A DNA stretch of 40,030 nt from an uncultured Desulfovibrio sp. (GCA_944327285.1 CALVHG010000023.1:1-40030); one strand, 5' to 3'; positions 25,880 to 34,247 are shown, counted from the stretch's first letter. The notes: generated by a model from the sequence alone, not told the origin. Translations and numbers: made by a program.

Positions 25880-26020
25880 ACGCATCTCCTTGGTGCGGAC
25901 CCTGCATCGCGGCATTTCCCCATGAAACGCGCGGCGGGCCTGCGAAAAGTATGCGCCAACTCGCACCTTCCCGCAAGTCTCAGCCATGTGTCATTCACAT
26001 GTTTTTTCTTAACATCCCGC

Positions 26021-26055
26021 GAAAAAGCGCCCCTGCCGCTGTCGGCAAGGGCGCT
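26021..26055 (-). terminator. Terminator of the GlcG/HbpS-like gene
   Basis: AGCGCCC..TGCCG pairs with CGGCA..GGGCGCT (26026-26055). On the minus strand the stem is followed by five T. It lies 27 bases past the stop. Confidence 0.8.
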
Positions 26056-26081
26056 GTGCAAAACGCCGGAAATACTGTTTT

Positions 26082-26570
26082 CTACTTGATGGCCGCAGCC
26101 CCGGCCTTAGCCACATTGGTATCTTCGGCAACGCTGCCGCCGCTCACGCCGATGGCACCAATCACAACCCCCTTGCGCACCAGCAGCTCGCCGCCGCCGA
26201 AGATAACAAGGCCGTCATTGGTAGCCTCGATGCCGAAGAGCTCCTTACCCGGCTGCGCGGCCGCGCCGAGCGCCGACGTGGGCATATTGAAATAACGCGC
26301 CGTCACGGCCTTCTTAATGGAAACGTCAATACTGCCGAGGAAAGCCCCGTCCTGCCGCACAAACGTTTTCAAATGGCCGCCCGCATCCACCACAGCAATA
26401 TTCATGGGAACGCCCTGGGCCTTGGCCTTTTCCAAAGCGGCCTTTTGCACAGCCAGAGCTTCTTCCATAGTGAGATCCCCAGGCAAATGCGTCTTGGGAC
26501 CAGCGGCAAAAGCCGCGGAAGCCATTACGAGCAAAAAGGCGCAGCACAAAGGAAGCAAACGACGCAACAT
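26082..26570 (-). CDS. Secreted GlcG/HbpS-family protein (haem-degrading domain)
   Basis: The 162-residue precursor has a clear signal peptide (LLPLCCAFLLVMASAAFA) and one GlcG/HbpS domain: TMEEALAVQKAALEKAKAQGVPMNIAVVDAGGHLKTFVRQDGAFLGSID region, then ARYFNMPTSALG, and a Gly-rich end (FGGGELLVRKGVVIGAIGVSGGSVAEDTNVAKAGAAAI). Members bind haem or cobalamin-like ligands or occur with glycolate and propanediol pathways; the ligand here is unknown, but a periplasmic haem role would fit a cytochrome-rich host. AAGGAGT precedes ATG by 6 bases. A hairpin at 26606-26640 lies in its leader. It is monocistronic. Confidence 0.85.
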   Translation of the reverse strand: MLRRLLPLCCAFLLVMASAAFAAGPKTHLPGDLTMEEALAVQKAALEKAKAQGVPMNIAVVDAGGHLKTFVRQDGAFLGSIDVSIKKAVTARYFNMPTSALGAAAQPGKELFGIEATNDGLVIFGGGELLVRKGVVIGAIGVSGGSVAEDTNVAKAGAAAIK

Positions 26571-26605
26571 GACAGGACTCCTTTCGACCCGCAGGTCGCA
26601 GCAAG

Positions 26606-26640
26606 AGGAAACAGCGCCGAAGGGCGCGAAGCTGTTTCCT
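26606..26640 (-). promoter_or_regulatory. Leader hairpin upstream of the GlcG/HbpS-like gene
   Basis: AGGAAACAGC (26606-26615) pairs with GCTGTTTCCT (26631-26640), with an inner GCGCC/GGCGC stem. No T run follows on the minus strand, so it is more likely a leader structure than a terminator. Confidence 0.3.
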
Positions 26641-26758
26641 TCACGCTAGCACGGAGAAGACGGGGGAGCAAGCCGGGCAACGACCTTTGCCTGTCCTGTC
26701 GATCCGCTGACGCAGCGACAGCACGTTTCTTGCAATTCTACATCAGAGGAGGTGTGCC

Positions 26759-26989
26759 ATGTCAAAAAACGGCTGTATGACGCGATGCCTGCACTGGGCA
26801 AGCCTTGCCCTATTGCTGACCTGTACTCTTGGACACGCGGCTCTGCTGTTTTACGGCAGCAAAGCGCCCCTGACCGGCATTCCCCTGTATGCCCCCGGCT
26901 TTGAGGTACAGGCCGAAGGCATGAACGTTCACTATATCCCCCTTGCGGGCAGAGAATTGCGCAGCGTTGCCGTCCACGTCAACGGCTAG
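26759..26989 (+). CDS. Small membrane-anchored or secreted protein, unknown
   Basis: The 76-residue product has one hydrophobic segment (HWASLALLLTCTLGHAALLF) after a short basic N-terminus, then about 40 residues outside the membrane (PGFEVQAEGMNVHYIPLAGR). AGAGGAGG lies 6 bases before ATG 26759, a strong site, so it is probably a real gene. The segment can be an uncleaved anchor or a signal peptide. No family is recognised. Element A follows 18 bases after the stop. Confidence 0.55.
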   Translation: MSKNGCMTRCLHWASLALLLTCTLGHAALLFYGSKAPLTGIPLYAPGFEVQAEGMNVHYIPLAGRELRSVAVHVNG

Positions 26990-27007
26990 GAGACTCGCCG
27001 CCCCCGC

Positions 27008-27089
27008 TGGAGCATTTTCAGTTTGAAACACTGCGTGTTTCAAACCATGCGGCCTGCCGTTTCACCTTTTTTAAAGCTGAAACGATCTA
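27008..27089 (+). repeat. Element A copy 10 (deleted centre)
   Basis: Forward, 82 bp, TGGAGCATTTTCAGTTTGAA to GAAACGATCTA. Hairpins II and III are missing; I and part of IV are joined. Hairpin I is GTTTGAAACAC / GTGTTTCAAAC, a fully compensated change from GC to AT. Confidence 0.88.
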
Positions 27090-27120
27090 AGCCTCCAGCA
27101 TCCCGACGCGAAAGACATCG

Positions 27121-27747
27121 CTATGCCCTTTCGCCTGCACGCGCCGCCGCCAGCACAAGATATCTGCCCAGAGGCAGCAACGCCGCCAGCAATTCCGGCC
27201 GATCCAGCTGCCCGGCATCATAGAGCAGCAGCGCCGATCCTGTCACGGCATTGAATGTCACTTCTCGCAATCCGGGATGCTCCAGCATCTCCCGACGCAG
27301 CTCGTCGGGCACGGCGGCTGCCCGCAACGCCGGATGACGCAAACGAACCCGTCCTTCCGTAAAACTGACAATATGAGCCGTAAGGCAGCGCAAAGCCGCT
27401 TCATCAGCGACCGTCATCGCGGCTGCGCCATCGCTTTCCGGGTAGACTTCATGCGTTGCGCCATCCAAAGGCGCTTCCTTCCCAAAAGAAACATTCCCTG
27501 CGTCCCGCCTCTGCGTTTTGTCTGACAGCACGCGCAGAAGTTCTTCCAATGGCGCCTCCTGCTGTCGGCCGTCGGCCCCCTGACCGCCGCGACCTCCGCC
27601 GCCAGCCTTGCCACCTCGGCCGCCGGAGCCCTTTCCTCTGCCGCCAAGAGCCATCTTTGCCAGCTCCAGCGCCACCTTGCCGCCTCCGGCTGCCAGCATT
27701 CCCTTGCCAAGGCCTCCCATCAGCCCCAGCGCCAGACGCCCTATCAT
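27121..27747 (-). CDS. HMA-like (HMA_2 type) domain protein with Gly-rich N-terminus
   Basis: The 208-residue protein starts with an amphipathic Gly-rich stretch (MIGRLALGLMGGLGKGMLAA), a basic Gly-rich low-complexity part (GRGKGSGGRGGKAGGGGRGG), then a domain of about 75 residues: SFTEGRVRLRHPALRAAAVP, LEHPGLREVTFNAVTGSALLLYD. That pattern matches heavy-metal-associated folds of the HMA_2 type that lack CxxC. It probably binds or senses metal or a partner; transport cannot be claimed. The start 27747 follows GGAGG by 10 bases. It lies downstream of the DUF134 regulator on the same strand, with an A copy between them. Confidence 0.6.
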   Translation of the reverse strand: MIGRLALGLMGGLGKGMLAAGGGKVALELAKMALGGRGKGSGGRGGKAGGGGRGGQGADGRQQEAPLEELLRVLSDKTQRRDAGNVSFGKEAPLDGATHEVYPESDGAAAMTVADEAALRCLTAHIVSFTEGRVRLRHPALRAAAVPDELRREMLEHPGLREVTFNAVTGSALLLYDAGQLDRPELLAALLPLGRYLVLAAARAGERA

Positions 27748-27800
27748 AATTCTGTCACCTCCGGCGCGGCAGCGCACAATGCCGCCGCATGCTGCGAACC

Positions 27801-27944
27801 TGGAGAATTTTCAGTTTGAAACGCTTCACGTTTCAAACCATACGGCCTGCCGTTTCGCGGAAAAAACGCGGTTTTTCCGCTCACTTTTGTCCGGGCGGCG
27901 CTGGCCGCCTCGCGTTTCACCTTTTTCAAAGTTGAAACGCTCTG
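27801..27944 (+). repeat. Element A copy 11, between the DUF134 and HMA-like genes
   Basis: Forward, TGGAGAATTTTCAGTTTGAA to GAAACGCTCTGG, all four hairpins readable (III shortened to GGGCGGC / GCCGCC). It separates two genes that appear to share a transcript. Confidence 0.92.
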
Positions 27945-27950
27945 GACCGT

Positions 27951-28472
27951 CTATGCCGCTCCGTCTTCAGATGCCGCATCGTCCCGCATATGCTCGGTCT
28001 CCTGGGCCGACATCCGGCCTCGACGACACGCCCCCGCGCCCAGATGTCCCCGCCTCTGACCGAGTCCGCGTCCCCGGCGATCCTTATCGGCCAGCGGAGC
28101 ATCGTTTCCGCCGCACGTCTGCTGCCAACCGCCGCCGTGACCATGCGGCCCGTGCGGGCCATGCCCATGACGCTTTCTGCCAGAATTTTCACACAACATG
28201 ACATTTCCTCCTTCAATGACAAGAGCCCGCCCCTGACACAAGGCTGTAGCAACCTGCCTGCGCGCTTCGCCAAGAATGCGGCACAGCGTCGGGGCGGAAA
28301 CATCCATAACCGTCGCGGCCTGCTCCTGCGGCATGCCTTCCGCATCGACCAGCCGCAGGGCTTCCAGCATATCCAGTCCGATACGATTTTCCCCTTCCGA
28401 AACGCCGTCCTGCGGGCCATAGCGGCGGCAGGACGGAAGGACGCCGATCCGACGGGGTTTGCACGGCCTCAT
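27951..28472 (-). CDS. DUF134 (UPF0251) family DNA-binding protein with His-rich tail
   Basis: The 173-residue protein begins MRPCKPRRIGVLP and has the DUF134 core: LDMLEALRLVDAEGMPQEQAA, then a helix-turn-helix (ATVMDVSAPTLCRILGEARRQVATAL) and GRALVIEGG. The C-terminal 70 residues are Gly/His/Arg-rich (KRHGHGPHGPHGHGGG), suggesting metal binding. DUF134 genes often neighbour NifX/NifB-like or metal-cofactor genes. AAGGAGGG lies 6 bases before ATG. A sigma-70 promoter with an overlapping palindrome precedes it, so autoregulation is likely. The HMA-like gene follows. Confidence 0.82.
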   Translation of the reverse strand: MRPCKPRRIGVLPSCRRYGPQDGVSEGENRIGLDMLEALRLVDAEGMPQEQAATVMDVSAPTLCRILGEARRQVATALCQGRALVIEGGNVMLCENSGRKRHGHGPHGPHGHGGGWQQTCGGNDAPLADKDRRGRGLGQRRGHLGAGACRRGRMSAQETEHMRDDAASEDGAA

Positions 28473-28490
28473 GTGTCGCCCTCCTTTCCG

Positions 28491-28510
28491 TTATGAAACA
28501 TATTTCATAA
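28491..28510 (-). promoter_or_regulatory. Palindromic operator upstream of the DUF134 gene
   Basis: TTATGAAA CATA TTTCATAA is a perfect inverted repeat, 18 bases upstream of the start codon and overlapping the -10 box of the promoter below. The placement suits a repressor site. Confidence 0.6.
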
Positions 28511-28536
28511 TTAAGACTGACGACTCTTTCTGTCAA
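28508..28536 (-). promoter_or_regulatory. Sigma-70 promoter of the DUF134-HMA genes
   Basis: On the minus strand TTGACA (28536-28531), a 17-base spacer and TAATTA (28513-28508) make a near-consensus promoter. Confidence 0.7.
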
Positions 28537-28565
28537 GAGACTGCCCCCCAGCCCGACAGCCTGCG

Positions 28566-28614
28566 AAAAAAACAAAAGGGCTGCTCCGGCGAACTCTTCA
28601 GCCGAAACAGCCCT
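28566..28614 (-). terminator. Second terminator of the tRNA operon
   Basis: AGGGCTG with GCCGG (plus-strand 3' side GCCG, CAGCCCT) forms a stem; on the minus strand it is followed by TTTTGTTTTTTT. It insulates the DUF134 promoter from the tRNA genes. Confidence 0.75.
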
Positions 28615-28629
28615 AAAGCGTTTTTCCTT

Positions 28630-28666
28630 TAGAGCATTTCAACTTTGAAAAAGGTGAAATGCTCTA
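28630..28666. repeat. Element A copy 12: minimal 37-bp palindrome
   Basis: TAGAGCATTTCA ... TGAAATGCTCTA. It consists of element A's right-end hairpin IV alone, made symmetrical at its outer ends. Compared with the usual GCGTTTCA / TGAAACGC, one pair has changed on both sides (G-C to A-T). It lies between the two tRNA-operon terminators. Confidence 0.85.
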
Positions 28667-28702
28667 AAAATAAAAAACGCTGCCTGCTTAAACAGACAGC
28701 GT
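28666..28702 (-). terminator. First terminator of the tRNA operon
   Basis: ACGCTGCCTG (28677-28686) pairs with CAGACAGCGT (28693-28702); on the minus strand TTTTTTATTTTT follows, just after the last tRNA gene. Confidence 0.85.
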
Positions 28703-28707
28703 AAAAA

Positions 28708-28782
<75 letters not shown>

Positions 28783-28798
28783 AAATGCGGCTATGATA

Positions 28799-28873
28799 TG
28801 GAGCGGGAAACGGGATTTGAACCCGCAACCTTCAGCTTGGGAAGCTGACACTCTACCGTTGAGTTATTCCCGC
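28799..28873 (-). tRNA. tRNA-Gly (CCC)
   Basis: Cloverleaf with acceptor GCGGGAA / TTCCCGC and anticodon loop TTCCCAA giving CCC. CCA is encoded. It resembles the Gly-GCC genes outside the anticodon arm, consistent with descent by duplication. Confidence 0.95.
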
Positions 28874-28918
28874 CCAAGCGGTGCGCTCTCGCGACGCTGC
28901 TAAGCAGCGTCACAAATA

Positions 28919-28993
<75 letters not shown>

Positions 28994-29025
28994 AGAGTGA
29001 ATCGATCCGGCTATAAAATTTTTTT

Positions 29026-29100
29026 TGGAGGCGGCATCCAGATTTGAACTGGAGCATGGAGGTTTTGCAGACCTCTGCCTTACCGCTTGGCTATGCCGCC
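29026..29100 (-). tRNA. tRNA-Cys (GCA)
   Basis: Acceptor GGCGGCA / TGCCGCC, anticodon loop CTGCAAA giving GCA, discriminator T, encoded CCA. Confidence 0.97.
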
Positions 29101-29106
29101 TCAGTG

Positions 29107-29182
<76 letters not shown>

Positions 29183-29195
29183 TCAACGAAGAAGA

Positions 29196-29224
29196 GTTCT
29201 ACAGACTTTGCCCCTTTCTGTCAA
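29196..29224 (-). promoter_or_regulatory. Promoter of the tRNA operon
   Basis: On the minus strand TTGACA (29224-29219), a 17-base spacer and TAGAAC (29201-29196), 13 bases before the first tRNA. Bases 29240-29375 beyond it are AT-rich without a gene. Confidence 0.75.
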
Positions 29225-29375
29225 CAAGGTTTTTCCAAAAAAGAAAAAATTTCCTCAAAAATAAATTTTATCAAGTATAAACAACATATTACCAAAAAGA
29301 AAAACGAGCCTATCCCGAAAAAAACAGAGGGATAGACCTCCAAAAAACCTCGCGGAACAGCTTCGTTCCCATGCT

Positions 29376-32006
29376 TCAAGGCGCAACATAGCGCCCGTCA
29401 TGAGGACCGGGACGAGCGCTGCGCAGGCGCGGCGCTTCGTCGGGGCGCCACAAAACCTGCAGACGGCCCCAGCGGGCCGTGTCCAGGACAGGAATCCCCT
29501 GCTCAGCAAACCATGTCCGGACGCGGCGGGCAGGATAGCCGTAGCGATTGCCGAAACCGCAGGACGCCAGCACCAGACGCGGGCGGACGGCCCGATACAG
29601 GGCCGCCAGAAAACTTCCCGCCGCGCCGTGATGCGGAAGCACCAGCACATCGGCGGAAATATCCCGACCGCTGCGCACCAACGCCCGCAGAGCGGGTTTT
29701 TCCGCGTCGCCCGGCAGCAGCGCCAGCCCGTGACCGTGGCGCGTCAGACGCAAAATCAGGGAAGCGTCATTAGCAGAAAGTCCCCCGGCATCTCCGGGCG
29801 GCCAGAGAACCTCCAACCGCAGCCCGAACCGGGGATCGCCCAGCGGCAGCACATCTCCGGCGGACAGGACACGCGCCCGGCCCGCGCTCTCCCAGGGCTG
29901 ACGGGCCCTGCGCCAGCGCTCCCCAAAACTTCCCCTGCCCTCCCTGCCGTTGTGCAGCAGCAACGGCGGCGACACGGCTTCCAGCAGGGCCGGAAGCCCG
30001 CCCGCATGATCAAGATCAGGATGGCTGGCAACCACGGCCGCCAGCTCCGGTTTTCTGTTGTCCCCCAGAAGGGGCAGCACCAGCGCCGCTCCGGGATCGA
30101 AACGAGACGACAGGCTGCCGCCGCCGTCAATGAGCCAGCGCTTCCCGTCGGGCAGGTCAAGCAGGAGCGCCTGCCCCTGCCCCACATCGATGACGTCCAG
30201 CCGGACTTCCTGAAAATGCGCGGCCAGAAACTGCTCGTGAAGCCGCAGCAGAGGACCCGCGCAAAGCAGCAGCAGAGCCGCCACCGCCAGACGACGCACG
30301 GCTCCCGGCAAATGATCTCTTCCTACGGCGGCCACGCTGACAAGAAAGAGCAGCGGCACGGCCAGCAGGGCCGTCCAGTGCGGCCGCAACAGGGCGGGAG
30401 AATCCAGCAGCCCCGCATCCGCCAGTTTCTGAAGCCCTTGCAACAGCAGCTCGCAAGGCCAGGCCGCCAGGGTCAACGCCGTTTCCGCAGCGGCGCGCCA
30501 CTGACAGACAGCGCAGAACAGACCAAAAAAGGCCAGCGGCATGACCGCGAGGCCGAGCACAGGCAGCCAGAGAACATTGAGCCAGAACCAGTGCCCCGGC
30601 GAGGAAAACAACAGGACATTCAGCGGCAAAAGAGCAAGCTGCAAGGCCAGAGACACGACGAAGATATGCAGGGCCCCGCGCATGGCGGAACGGATTCGGC
30701 CGCGCCATGTCCGGCGCTGTTCTCCGGCAGGCGGCGGCATAATGCGGGAGAGCAGCGGCGGCAGAGCGCACAGGGCAGCCACGCACAGCACCGAAAGTTG
30801 CAAGCCCGTATCGTAGACGCTCAACGGAGCGGCCAGCGTGATGCAAAGCAGCGCCAGACAAAGGGCATCCCAGCCGCTGCGCGGCGCCAGCGCCGCCCAC
30901 AACGCCGCGTTTTCCTGACCACGCCGGAAACACAGGGCCAGACAGCCGAGCAGCAGCATGCAGGCCGCGCGCACCAGCGAGGGCGGCGCGTTGCCAATCC
31001 AGAGATAGACGAGAGCAAAAGGCAGGGAACAGAGCAGCCCCCAGACACGGAAAGGACGACGCAGATAGCAGGCGGGATGCGACAGCCCCGCAAGTTGAAC
31101 AACAAGCACGCCAAGCAGACCGGCAATAGCGAGATGCTGTCCGGAAAGCGCCAGACTGTGCGCCAGCGAAGCCGCAGCCACCTGTTTGAAAACCGGGGAG
31201 GCGATAAACTCGCGCTCGCCGAAAATCAGAGCGGGCAGCAAGGCCCGCGCCTGCGTCATCTGCGCCTTGCCTTCGGGCAGGAGAGCCGCCAGAAAGGCCT
31301 GACGGCAGCGCTCCCGCCACAGGACGGGAAGCGAGACCTCTGTTGCCGCAAGTTCGGGATTTCCGGCGTCGCCCCGACTCCATAGCGTCCAGGCAACGCC
31401 GCGCGCCCGCCACCAGAGCTCAAAACCGCGCGGCGACGGTTGCCCGCTACCGGCGGCGGCAAGTTCATAGGTCGGCTCCTCGTTGGCAAAGCCATGCACA
31501 GGCCGCAAAGATCGGGAAAGACAAACACGCTGCCCTGCCAGAGGTCGGAACAAAGGCTGATCCCAGGTCCAGGCCACGTTATCCTCGACAGGCGCTCCCG
31601 CTCCGTCAGCGGGGCGCACCTGCCGCAACAGCACGCGCAGGCGGTTGTCCGGCAAACTTTGCACATCCGCCACCTCGCCGCATACGCGCACGGCGCCGAA
31701 ACGCGGCGGCTCCCGCAAATCCATGATGCCGGGGAGCCACTCCGGCGGCAACGGCGGGCGCAGCAGAAAGGAGGCTGTTCCCCAGCCGGCGGCCCAGAGG
31801 AGCAGACAGCAGATCAGACGCGCCCCTCCGCGCCGCATGCGACACAATGTCCACGGCGCGGAAGGGCGCAAACGCTCGTCTGCCGCCAGCAGCAGACCAA
31901 GAAAAAGCAGCGACGGCTGCGGCCATGACGCGCCGAGCAGCCCCGCGACCCAGCAGAGCAGAAAGCACTGCCACGGCAGAGGAGCCTGCAACATGCGCGG
32001 CGTCAT
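29376..32006 (-). CDS. comEC: DNA internalisation protein ComEC/Rec2
   Basis: The 876-residue polytopic membrane protein has the full ComEC layout: N-terminal membrane segments, an OB-like DUF4131 region, the competence domain (FGEREFIASPVFKQVAAASLAHSLALSGQHLAI with the SGQH signature, then many membrane helices), and a C-terminal metallo-beta-lactamase domain (LDVIDVGQGQALLLDLPDG, VASHPDLDHAGGL, LLPGDAEKPALRAL, VLPHHGAAGS). It forms the channel and probable nuclease for uptake of transforming DNA. The start follows smpB by 17 bases with a poor ribosome site, so coupled expression is likely. All key motifs are present, so the gene looks functional, but no other competence genes are in the window. 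Confidence 0.93.
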   Translation of the reverse strand: MTPRMLQAPLPWQCFLLCWVAGLLGASWPQPSLLFLGLLLAADERLRPSAPWTLCRMRRGGARLICCLLLWAAGWGTASFLLRPPLPPEWLPGIMDLREPPRFGAVRVCGEVADVQSLPDNRLRVLLRQVRPADGAGAPVEDNVAWTWDQPLFRPLAGQRVCLSRSLRPVHGFANEEPTYELAAAGSGQPSPRGFELWWRARGVAWTLWSRGDAGNPELAATEVSLPVLWRERCRQAFLAALLPEGKAQMTQARALLPALIFGEREFIASPVFKQVAAASLAHSLALSGQHLAIAGLLGVLVVQLAGLSHPACYLRRPFRVWGLLCSLPFALVYLWIGNAPPSLVRAACMLLLGCLALCFRRGQENAALWAALAPRSGWDALCLALLCITLAAPLSVYDTGLQLSVLCVAALCALPPLLSRIMPPPAGEQRRTWRGRIRSAMRGALHIFVVSLALQLALLPLNVLLFSSPGHWFWLNVLWLPVLGLAVMPLAFFGLFCAVCQWRAAAETALTLAAWPCELLLQGLQKLADAGLLDSPALLRPHWTALLAVPLLFLVSVAAVGRDHLPGAVRRLAVAALLLLCAGPLLRLHEQFLAAHFQEVRLDVIDVGQGQALLLDLPDGKRWLIDGGGSLSSRFDPGAALVLPLLGDNRKPELAAVVASHPDLDHAGGLPALLEAVSPPLLLHNGREGRGSFGERWRRARQPWESAGRARVLSAGDVLPLGDPRFGLRLEVLWPPGDAGGLSANDASLILRLTRHGHGLALLPGDAEKPALRALVRSGRDISADVLVLPHHGAAGSFLAALYRAVRPRLVLASCGFGNRYGYPARRVRTWFAEQGIPVLDTARWGRLQVLWRPDEAPRLRSARPGPHDGRYVAP

Positions 32007-32023
32007 GCGCGCCGCCCCGGAAA

Positions 32024-32482
32024 TCAGGCCATTTCCCGCGCCGCGTCACGTTCCGCGGCACGGCGCTTGAGGGATTCCCGATGATCGAAAAGTTTTTTCC
32101 CTCTGCCCAGGGCAATTTCCACCTTGATCTTTCCCCGGCTGAAATAGAGCTTAACAGGCACCACCGTCAGACCCTTCTGGGCCACCTGCGCCGCAAGACG
32201 ATTAATTTCTCCCTTATGCAGCAGAAGGACACGCGGCCTGTCCGGATCCTGCGGCGCATAGCCGGCATTGGCATAGGGCGCGATATGCAGCGACAGCAGC
32301 AGAGCTTCGCCGTTTTTGAAATCCACATAGCTGTCGATAAAGTTCACCTTTCCGGCGCGCACGCTCTTGACTTCGGGGCCGGTAAGGCAGATGCCCGCCT
32401 CCATGAAATCCGAAAGCTCATAGAGATGACGCGCTTTCTTGTTGACGGCGATAGTGGACGGAGATTGTTTCTTTTTACTCAT
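32024..32482 (-). CDS. smpB: SsrA-binding protein SmpB
   Basis: The 152-residue tmRNA partner required for trans-translation has the normal beta-barrel: VNKKARHLYELSDFMEAGICLTGPEVKSVRAGKVNFIDSYVDF region, then LLLSLHIAPYANAG, KGLTVVPVKLYFSRGKIKVEIALGRGKKLFDHRE, and a basic C-terminal tail (KRRAAERDAAREMA). The ATG at 32482 gives MSKKKQSPST; it overlaps the ptsI stop codon by 8 bases and has no strong ribosome site, so translation is likely coupled. A TTG four codons upstream is an alternative. The tmRNA gene is not in the window. Confidence 0.97.
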   Translation of the reverse strand: MSKKKQSPSTIAVNKKARHLYELSDFMEAGICLTGPEVKSVRAGKVNFIDSYVDFKNGEALLLSLHIAPYANAGYAPQDPDRPRVLLLHKGEINRLAAQVAQKGLTVVPVKLYFSRGKIKVEIALGRGKKLFDHRESLKRRAAERDAAREMA

Positions 32483-34244
32483 GGCAATGGGCAAGAATGC
32501 TTGTGGTATGGAACGCCAGCTCTGACCCCAGTGACTCCTGAAGACGTTCGCGCACCATGCGCTGGGATGCGGAAATATCCGCGCTCATCAGGACGTTGTA
32601 GGCCAGATCCATGCAGGTGGCCGCATCCAGACGGCGCAGCATATGCTTCATGCCGGGAACGAAACGCGGCGACGCCGAAACAGCGTCTACGCCCATGCCC
32701 AGCAGCAGAGCCAGCCCGTAAGGATCGGACGCCAGCTCGCCGCAGACGGAAACCCAGATGCCCTCGCGGTGCGCCGAATCAATAATGCGCTTGAGAGAAC
32801 GCACCACAGCGGGGTGCAGAGCCTCGTTGAGATAGGCAACCTGATGATTGTTGCGGTCGATGGCCAGCAGATAGTGAATCAAATCGTTGGTGCCAATGCT
32901 GAAAAAATCGCATTCGCGCGCCAGCGCATCGGCAATCAGCACGGCGGCGGGCGTTTCGATCATGACGCCCAGAGGCAACTTTTCGGCATGCGGAATATGT
33001 CGCGCCGCCAGTTCTCCATGCAGATCGCGCATGATGTCGCGCACAGTCAGCACTTCGTCCAGCGTGGAAATCATGGGCAACATCAGCGCCACATTGCCCG
33101 CCACGCCCACGCGCATCAGAGCGCGCAGCTGCGTCCGAAAAATATGGCGATGCCGCAGGCAGAAACGGATGCCGCGCAGCCCCAGCGCCGGATTAGGCTC
33201 CTTTGCGTTGGACTGGGCCCGCATCATCTTATCCGCGCCCACGTCCAGCGTGCGGAAGACCACCCGCGCAGGCGCGACCCCGCGCACGACAGCGCCGTAT
33301 TCCTCCAGCAGTTCCCGTTCTCCGGGCAGCACATCTCTCAGGAAGGAAAATTCCGTACGGTACAGGCCAACGCCGTCCGCGCCGCTCTCGCGCATTTCCC
33401 CGGCTTCTTCAGGGCGCTCCATATTGGCCTGCACGCTGACGCGCACGCCGTCGCGGGTGTCCGCGGGCCAGTGAGCGGCGGCGCGCACCCGCGTTTCCCA
33501 GGCCGTATACTCCTCCCGCAAGGCGGTATACTGCGCGAGATCATCCTGCTCCGGTCCGGCAAGCAGCACCCCGCCGACACCGTCCACAATAACGGAATCG
33601 CCTTCATGCACGGTGGCCAGCACATCGGGCAGCCCCACCAAAGCCGGAATACGCAAGCCGCGGGCCAGAATGGCCGTGTGCGACGTCGGACCGCCCTGCG
33701 CCGTCACCAGCGCCTGCACGCCGGAAAAATCCATGTCCATGACATCGGCAGGCGACAGATCTTCGGCCATCAGCACGCAGGCTTCCCCCGGCGCGACGGC
33801 AGCGCGGGATCCCTGCAGGCTCTCCCGCAGCCGCAGCCCCACGGCGCGGATGTCCTGCGCGCGATCCCGCAGATAGGGGTCTTCCATCTTGTCAAACAGG
33901 GCGCAAAGCTGATTGATGGTTTCATCCAGCGCCCAGGAAGCGCAAATAAGATCGCTTTCAATCCGCTTTGCGGCGCTTTCCAGCAGCTTGGGGTCGCGGG
34001 CCAGTTCCATCTGCGCGGCGATGACTTCCCGATACTCCGCGAGATCTTCCGGCACCTTGCCCATAGCTTCGCGCAGGGCTTCGCGCACGGACTCGGACGC
34101 CGCCCGCAAACGCTGCTGCTCCCGCTCGGCCTGCCGGGGCGCAATACGCCGTTTTTCAACCATGCCCGCCATGTGCAGCAAATGGACCCTGCCGATGGCG
34201 TATCCGGGAGAAACAGCCGTACCGTAAAGAAGGGCGCGTGCCAT
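32475..34244 (-). CDS. ptsI: Phosphoenolpyruvate-protein phosphotransferase (PTS Enzyme I)
   Basis: The 589-residue Enzyme I takes phosphate from PEP and passes it to HPr. The HPr-binding N-domain is followed by the swivelling phosphohistidine domain (VTAQGGPTSHTAILARG, His189), then the PEP-binding barrel with GVGLYRTEFSFL, FRTLDVGADK, NPALGLRGIRF, MIETPAAVLIAD, FFSIGTNDLIHYLLAIDRN and VSVCGELASDP (active-site Cys). The start lies 3 bases after the HPr stop, with a weak ribosome site. All catalytic residues are present. It is followed by smpB in the same transcript. Confidence 0.96.
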   Translation of the reverse strand: MARALLYGTAVSPGYAIGRVHLLHMAGMVEKRRIAPRQAEREQQRLRAASESVREALREAMGKVPEDLAEYREVIAAQMELARDPKLLESAAKRIESDLICASWALDETINQLCALFDKMEDPYLRDRAQDIRAVGLRLRESLQGSRAAVAPGEACVLMAEDLSPADVMDMDFSGVQALVTAQGGPTSHTAILARGLRIPALVGLPDVLATVHEGDSVIVDGVGGVLLAGPEQDDLAQYTALREEYTAWETRVRAAAHWPADTRDGVRVSVQANMERPEEAGEMRESGADGVGLYRTEFSFLRDVLPGERELLEEYGAVVRGVAPARVVFRTLDVGADKMMRAQSNAKEPNPALGLRGIRFCLRHRHIFRTQLRALMRVGVAGNVALMLPMISTLDEVLTVRDIMRDLHGELAARHIPHAEKLPLGVMIETPAAVLIADALARECDFFSIGTNDLIHYLLAIDRNNHQVAYLNEALHPAVVRSLKRIIDSAHREGIWVSVCGELASDPYGLALLLGMGVDAVSASPRFVPGMKHMLRRLDAATCMDLAYNVLMSADISASQRMVRERLQESLGSELAFHTTSILAHCHE

Positions 34245-34247
34245 GAG

